A stretch of 64,000 bases of DNA, from NCBI RefSeq assembly GCF_024585265.1, contig NZ_CP036533.1, forward strand, positions 62,001 to 126,000. Direction: 5' to 3'. The DNA comes from Bradyrhizobium sp. WBAH42 (GTDB taxonomy: Bacteria > Pseudomonadota > Alphaproteobacteria > Rhizobiales > Xanthobacteraceae). This document shows positions 59,223 through 64,000 of this stretch, piece after piece (position 1 is the stretch's first letter; each line of letters begins with the position of its first letter). The notes under the pieces were generated by a model. That model worked only from the letters and a program-made list of their open reading frames with translations. It was not told where the DNA came from and made no database searches. The translations under genes were made by a program, and so were the position numbers.

Positions 59223-62200
59223 CTTCTGCCTCCCGTCTGCAACGGTGCCGCCCGCATGCGCGGCAGCGTAATGATGAACTCGGTATATTCGCCCGGCTCG
59301 GTATCGACCTCGATGCTGCCGCCGTGCTGCTTCACGATGATGTCGTGGCAGATCGAAAGGCCGAGGCCCGTTCCTTCGCCGGCCGGCTTGGTGGTGAAGA
59401 ACGGATTGAATATCTTCTCTCTGACATCGGCCGGGATGCCGGTGCCATTGTCGCGAATGCGGATTTCGACGGCGCCGCCGAGGTCTGTGGTCGTCGCGCG
59501 CAGCCTTGGCTCGAAGCCGTCACCGGCGGCGTCCTTTTGCTTGCTTGCCGCGTAGAAACCGTTTGAAACCAGATTGAGGAACACCCGCGTGATCTCCTGC
59601 GGATACAGCTCGAGCGCGCCCGCAGACGGATCCAGCTTTCTTTCAAGCGTGATGTTGAAGCCGGCTCTTTCCGCGCGGGCTCCGTGATAGGCGAGGTTGA
59701 GGCTTTCCTCGAGGATGACGTTGATGTCGGCCGCGCGGCGTTCGCCAGACCCTTCGCGGGAATGCAGAAGCATATTCTTGACAATGGAATCGGCGCGCGT
59801 TCCGTGCTGCACGATCTTTTTAAGGTTACCTCTCAGCATGTGTATCAGCGCGTCGATGTCCTGCCTTTCCGCCTCGCCCAGGCCGGCTGAGCGCAGCGCG
59901 TCGCCGAGCTCGTCGGTGAGTTCGGAGGACAGCGCCGCAAAGTTGTTGACGAAATTGAGCGGGTTCTTGATCTCGTGCGCAATGCCGGCCGTGAGTTGCC
60001 CGAGCGAGGCAAGCTTCTCGGTCTGGATCAGCCGGTCCTGCGCATTTCGCAACTCCTCGAGCGATTGCGACAATTCCATGGTGCGCTCGCGCAACTCATT
60101 CAGCAGGCGCGCATTTTCGATCGCGATCACGCCCTGGTGCGCGAAATTGGATACGAGCTCGATCTGCTTGTCCGTGAAGGGTTTGACTTCCTGGCGGAAG
60201 ATCGTGATCGTGCCAATCAGCTCATCTTCCTTGAGCATGGGCACGATGACGAGGGTCCTTGCGCCGGCAAGGTCGGCAAGCGCGCGAACGTTGGGGTTGC
60301 CTTCGACATAGGGCGGCTGCGTCCTGATGTCGTCGATATGAACCGTCTGATGCGTCTTCTCGACGGTGCCGAGCCCGCTCGCGGGATGTGGGCGAATGTG
60401 CTGGTAGAGCCGGGTATCGACATAAGCTTGCGGCGCGTTGTGCAATGCGACCGTGCGAAAGCCGCCCTCCTCGTAGAGATTCATGGTGCCAAAACCGGCG
60501 CCGCAAATTCGCGTCGCATTCTCCAGCATCTTGTGGAAGACCGGAGTAAGTGCGCCCGATGAAGCGCTTATGATTTCCAGCACCTCCGATGTTGCCGTCT
60601 GCCGCTCCAGCGATTCATTCAATTGCTCGAACAAACGCACGTTGCCGATGGCGATGACAGCCTGATCGGCAAAGGTCTGCAGCAGCGTGATCTGCTTGTC
60701 GTCGAATGGGCGCACCTCGGTACGACGCAGCACGATCGCCCCCATGCTCTCGCCTTCGCGCAAGAGCGGCACACTCAAAACGGTCCGAACGTTGGAGCGA
60801 AGCGCATATTCGCGTCCTGTCGGGTATTGCTCCCCTTCGGGCCCGAGCAGGTCGTGCACCTGAACGGTGCGACGATCGATAATCGCCCAGCCGGTCGGCG
60901 ATTTGACACTGATCGGTCGTCGGCTCCACACCACGGGAACCGGGCCATGGTGCGCCTGGATGACGATATCGTCGCCATCCCTCAGAATGACCAGTGCATC
61001 ATATGCCTCGCAAAGCCCGCATGCGCTTTCCACGATCGCCTTGAGCACCGGACCGACTTCGGTCGGGGAGGAAGCGATGACCCGCAAGATATTGGCGCTG
61101 CCGGTCTGGTACGTCAGCGCCTCGGACAGATCGCGCGTCCTGGTTTTCAATTGTTCGAACAGCCGGACATTCTCGATGGCGATCACCGCCTGGTCGGCAA
61201 ACGTGGCGACGAGCTCGATCTGTTTTTCGGTGAAGGGCTGCACGCGCTTGCGGGCGATCACGATCGCGCCGATCGGCTCATTCTCGCGCAGGAGTGGAAC
61301 ACCGAGCGCCGTGCGTTGACCCGCCATCGTGATCGACGCCTGCAGGCCGTATTCGGGATCGGCAGCGACGTCGAGGATCTGCACCGGACGGCGTTCGAGG
61401 ACGGCTCGACCCGTGACCGTGCCCCTGCCGGGGGCGATCGGATGAGCCTGCAGAAAAGCGATGTAGTCCTCGGAAAACCCGACCGCTGCTCCGGCCTGAT
61501 ATTCATCGCCCTCGCGGCGCATGATGAAGGCCATCTCCGCTTCGCACAGCCGTGCCGCCGACTCGACCAGCGTGTCGAGCACGGTTTGCAGATCGAAGGT
61601 CGAGCGGCTGATCACCTTCAGCACATCGGCCGTCGCGGTTTGCTGCTGGAGCGATTCGGCGAGGTCGCGCGTCTTCGCCTGGACCTCATCGAACAGCCGC
61701 ACATTCTCGATCGCGATCACGGCCTGATCGGCGAAAGTGGAGACCAGGTCAATCTGCTTATCCGTGAACGAGTTCACGGTCTTGCGGCCCAGGAATAGCA
61801 CGCCGATCGTTTCTCCGGACCGGAGCAAGGGTACGCCCAGGAGGGTGCGGTAACCGCCGGCCCTCTGTTGCTCGGGATAGGCATAGTCCGGATCGACCAG
61901 GACGTCCGGGATCTGAACAGCCTTGCCGCACAGCAGGACGCGCCCGACCAGGCTACCGCGTCCCGCATTGAGCCGAACGCCCGCCGAGGCCTTGGCCCAC
62001 TCGGGCGAGAAATTGTAGCGAGTTGCATGATAGTAGCCACCATCGCCATCGTGCCGGACGATTGCCGCCATGTCGGCACCACACAGCCACGCCGCCGATT
62101 CCGTCAGCGTGTCGAGAACGGTTTGCAGATCGAACGCGGAGCGGCTGATGACTTTCAACACATCGGCGGTCGCGGTCTGCTGCTGCAGCGATTCCCGCAA

Positions 62201-62797
62201 GTCGTCGGTACGCGCCTGCACCTCGTCGAACAGCCGCGCGTTCTCTATGGCGATGACAGCCTGGTCGGCGAAGGTCTGCAGAAGCTGCACATGATGCGGA
62301 GCGAAGGCCCCCGGCTCGGCTCGCGTGACGCTGATCATGCCGATCACCACGCCGCCGGTCGCGAGCGGAACGAACAACATGCTGCGAAAGCCGCGGGCCC
62401 GCGCGATGAATTTGATGTCGTTCGTCAGCGCTTCAGTATCGGGCGTCGGCACCACCTTACCGGCCTCTGCCCTCGCAAAACTCTCGAAATCGGCGATCGG
62501 ACGCGGAAACATCTTCTTCAACGCTTCATCGGCGGCAGGATTCGTCGGCGTGAACGCCGCCAAGTGGGCATTGCCGTCGATGAAGCGGAATACGGTCGTC
62601 GAAAAGCCGCCGAGCAAGGCATTTGCGCGCCTCGCGATCGCATCGAATACCGGCTTCACCTCCGATGGCGAACTGGCAATGATCTTGAGAATGTCCGCGG
62701 TGGCGGTCTCGCGATCTTGTGCGGCGCGCAATTCGGCCAGGAGCCGCGCGTTCTCCTGCTGCAAATCCGCCACAACGTCCTGAGGAAGCGCGGCCAT
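59219..62797 (-). CDS. Sensor histidine kinase with five tandem GAF domains
   Basis: A 1192-residue cytoplasmic kinase; ATG 62797 (MAALPQ) is preferred over an upstream TTG at 62839. Five GAF units occupy about residues 45-190, 222-368, 400-548, 578-722 and 750-897. Each is introduced by a helix with [11 protein letters not shown] or a variant and closed by [15 protein letters not shown]. The kinase core follows: His941 in [20 protein letters not shown] box [22 protein letters not shown] and [12 protein letters not shown]. There are no membrane segments. It is co-transcribed with the receiver gene. Confidence 0.94.
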   Translation of the reverse strand: MAALPQDVVADLQQENARLLAELRAAQDRETATADILKIIASSPSEVKPVFDAIARRANALLGGFSTTVFRFIDGNAHLAAFTPTNPAADEALKKMFPRPIADFESFARAEAGKVVPTPDTEALTNDIKFIARARGFRSMLFVPLATGGVVIGMISVTRAEPGAFAPHHVQLLQTFADQAVIAIENARLFDEVQARTDDLRESLQQQTATADVLKVISRSAFDLQTVLDTLTESAAWLCGADMAAIVRHDGDGGYYHATRYNFSPEWAKASAGVRLNAGRGSLVGRVLLCGKAVQIPDVLVDPDYAYPEQQRAGGYRTLLGVPLLRSGETIGVLFLGRKTVNSFTDKQIDLVSTFADQAVIAIENVRLFDEVQAKTRDLAESLQQQTATADVLKVISRSTFDLQTVLDTLVESAARLCEAEMAFIMRREGDEYQAGAAVGFSEDYIAFLQAHPIAPGRGTVTGRAVLERRPVQILDVAADPEYGLQASITMAGQRTALGVPLLRENEPIGAIVIARKRVQPFTEKQIELVATFADQAVIAIENVRLFEQLKTRTRDLSEALTYQTGSANILRVIASSPTEVGPVLKAIVESACGLCEAYDALVILRDGDDIVIQAHHGPVPVVWSRRPISVKSPTGWAIIDRRTVQVHDLLGPEGEQYPTGREYALRSNVRTVLSVPLLREGESMGAIVLRRTEVRPFDDKQITLLQTFADQAVIAIGNVRLFEQLNESLERQTATSEVLEIISASSGALTPVFHKMLENATRICGAGFGTMNLYEEGGFRTVALHNAPQAYVDTRLYQHIRPHPASGLGTVEKTHQTVHIDDIRTQPPYVEGNPNVRALADLAGARTLVIVPMLKEDELIGTITIFRQEVKPFTDKQIELVSNFAHQGVIAIENARLLNELRERTMELSQSLEELRNAQDRLIQTEKLASLGQLTAGIAHEIKNPLNFVNNFAALSSELTDELGDALRSAGLGEAERQDIDALIHMLRGNLKKIVQHGTRADSIVKNMLLHSREGSGERRAADINVILEESLNLAYHGARAERAGFNITLERKLDPSAGALELYPQEITRVFLNLVSNGFYAASKQKDAAGDGFEPRLRATTTDLGGAVEIRIRDNGTGIPADVREKIFNPFFTTKPAGEGTGLGLSICHDIIVKQHGGSIEVDTEPGEYTEFIITLPRMRAAPLQTGGRS

Positions 62798-63077
62798 GAT
62801 GAAAATCCACGTCGCCAGCCGGTTCGCGGCCGACGTCAAAATCTAATCAAGAATGTATCGGGAATTATTCCACCATCAGGTGCTTTCGACCAGAGGTACC
62901 GTGAGTTGATTTTCGATCGACTACGCGTCAATTCGCCTTTCGTGATCGACGAAAGCGGCGAGTTCCGCAAAATGCCGCTGGAGGCCGCTTTGCTTCGGGT
63001 CCGCAGGCCTCGGGGGCGCGGGACCCGAGTGCCGCGAGCGCCGTAGATTGCGTCCTGAAACACCCTAGGAGAACCCC

Positions 63078-63851
63078 ATGGCGACCATATTCATCACCGG
63101 CAGCACGGACGGCCTCGGCCGGGCGGCGGCGCAATCGCTCCTCGATCGGGGCCACCACGTCGTGCTGCACGCGCGTTCGGCGGATCGTGCTGCGGCCCTC
63201 GGCGGGCTCACTTCGCGCGCCCGGGGATTGGTGATCGGCGATCTCAGAAGCGGCGAGGAGACGCGGAGCATCGCCGACCAGGTCAACGCGATCGGGCGCC
63301 TGGATGCGGTCATCCACAATGCCGGCGTCTACACGCGGCCGAGCCGCGGCGCGACCCCTGAAGGCCATGCCGAGACGCTGGCCATCAACACGCTTGCGCC
63401 GTTCATGCTGACGGCCCTGATCGCGCGGCCCGCCCGATTGATCTATCTCAGCAGCGGATTGCACCGCGGCGGAGAGGGCTCGCTCGACGACCTCGATTGG
63501 ACCAAGCGGGCCTGGAATGCGGCCAAGGCCTATGCCGAGAGCAAGCTGCACGTCGTCGCGCTCGCCTACGCGCTGGCGCGGCGCTGGCCCAACGTCCTCT
63601 GCAACGCCGTCGATCCCGGTTGGGTGCGCACGAAGATGGGCGGCGCGGGCGCCCCGGTCGATATCGACACGGGGCAACGGACCCAGACCTGGCTGGCGGT
63701 CAGCGAGGATCACGCGGCGCGGGTGAGCGGACGCTACTGGCATCATCTCGAGCAGCAAGAGCCAGCCCGCGAGGCGACCGATCCGAGATTTCAGCACCAG
63801 CTCATCGGCCAATTGAGCGAGCTGACGGGCGTTGCGCTGCCGGAGGTGTAA
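63078..63851 (+). CDS. Short-chain dehydrogenase/reductase
   Basis: A 257-residue SDR enzyme. The nucleotide motif is TIFITGSTDGLGRAAAQ, the NAG motif is AVIHNAGVYT, and the catalytic residues lie in IYLSSGLHRGG (Ser) and AYAESKLHVVALAYAL, where the usual Tyr-x3-Lys appears as AYAESK. The PGWVRTKMGG segment follows as in the family. It starts at ATG 63078 with AGGAG upstream. The substrate is unknown; it is divergent from the kinase gene. Confidence 0.92.
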   Translation: MATIFITGSTDGLGRAAAQSLLDRGHHVVLHARSADRAAALGGLTSRARGLVIGDLRSGEETRSIADQVNAIGRLDAVIHNAGVYTRPSRGATPEGHAETLAINTLAPFMLTALIARPARLIYLSSGLHRGGEGSLDDLDWTKRAWNAAKAYAESKLHVVALAYALARRWPNVLCNAVDPGWVRTKMGGAGAPVDIDTGQRTQTWLAVSEDHAARVSGRYWHHLEQQEPAREATDPRFQHQLIGQLSELTGVALPEV

Positions 63852-63867
63852 CGCACGATGTAATCCT

Positions 63868-63954
63868 CGTCATTGCGAGCGCAGCGAAGCAATCCAGAAT
63901 CCCTCTGCGGAAAGACTCTGGATTGCTTCGTCGCAAGAGCTCCTCGCAATGACG
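63868..63954. repeat. Dispersed palindromic repeat, type A copy 4
   Basis: Left arm CGTCATTGCGAGCGCAGCGA, right arm TCGCAAGAGCTCCTCGCAAT..., inner arms GCAATCCAGA and TCTGGATTGC. The right outer arm has an inserted AAGAGCTCC relative to the other copies. Confidence 0.85.
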
Positions 63955-64000
63955 GCGGAGAGCGGCATTTCACGCCGCGCGCTGTGGCCGCCAGGCCGTG

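Noticed and set aside
59219..62797. Phytochrome (bilin-binding) assignment for the multi-GAF kinase
   Set aside because: No PAS-GAF-PHY order and no conserved bilin-binding Cys context; simple GAF sensor units fit better.

Overview
The window reads as chromosomal DNA of an alphaproteobacterium of the Bradyrhizobium / Nitrobacteraceae type. Supporting signs are the high GC with strong third-position bias, CtrA and ChpT of the alphaproteobacterial cell-cycle phosphorelay, a cluster of GANTC (CcrM) sites in front of ctrA, an EipA/DUF1134 protein, rhizobial-style chemotaxis and flagellar genes, and several families of dispersed palindromic repeats of the kind common in that group. Species assignment is inference; no 16S rRNA is present.

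Layout. 1-3785: 3' end of a nonribosomal peptide synthetase (adenylation, carrier, condensation), a small lysine-tailed protein and a phosphopantetheinyl transferase. 3816-8575: an acetylpolyamine-amidohydrolase-like deacetylase, two overlapping secreted beta-propeller proteins (one with a haem motif) and two tiny proteins. 8735-11597: enoyl-CoA hydratase, gamma-glutamyltransferase, and a His/Gly-rich exported peptide. 11649-19448: an amine/amino-acid module with a polar-amino-acid ABC transporter, two FAD amine or amino-acid oxidoreductases, an omega-transaminase and two XRE-cupin regulators (one PuuR-like). 19552-24245: a PaoABC-like molybdenum aldehyde oxidoreductase operon with a divergent TetR regulator and a palindromic candidate operator between them. 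24246-29450: a visibly less GC-rich stretch with an orphan ABC binding protein, a methyltransferase and a flavin monooxygenase, probably acquired. 30125-31390: an MFS transporter. 31540-35921: a copper-handling operon (two small secreted proteins, TolC-like lipoprotein, multicopper oxidase, cupredoxin, CusF-like protein).

36162-46788: flagellar and envelope functions, with flhA, a type II NADH-dehydrogenase-like flavoprotein, an AraC regulator, an ECF sigma/anti-sigma pair, fliI-fliJ and ctrA. 46953-48917: a DUF350 / Ser-rich / glutathionylspermidine-synthase-like trio. 49073-53058: a chemotaxis operon (cheW-cheY-cheB-cheR) headed only by the first 42 codons of cheA, fused out of frame to a cheW that has lost its 5' end, followed upstream by chpT. 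53257-56747: cysQ-like phosphatase, YHS protein, EipA and a coiled-coil membrane protein. 56907-56981: tRNA-Val(CAC). 57272-63851: 2H phosphoesterase, universal stress protein, a five-GAF histidine kinase with its receiver partner, and an SDR oxidoreductase.

The clearest anomaly is the cheA/cheW deletion fusion near 52080. The most informative regulatory signals are the GANTC and CtrA sites before ctrA, a CtrA-like box before flhA, a pair of identical operators exactly 50 bp apart at 15199-15265, and the TetR-type palindrome at 23466-23482. I found no CRISPR array, transposase, integrase or phage gene. I did not find a wholly new system. The best candidates for follow-up are the chemotaxis deletion, the amine-utilisation module and the YjfL/YjfM/YjfC-like trio.
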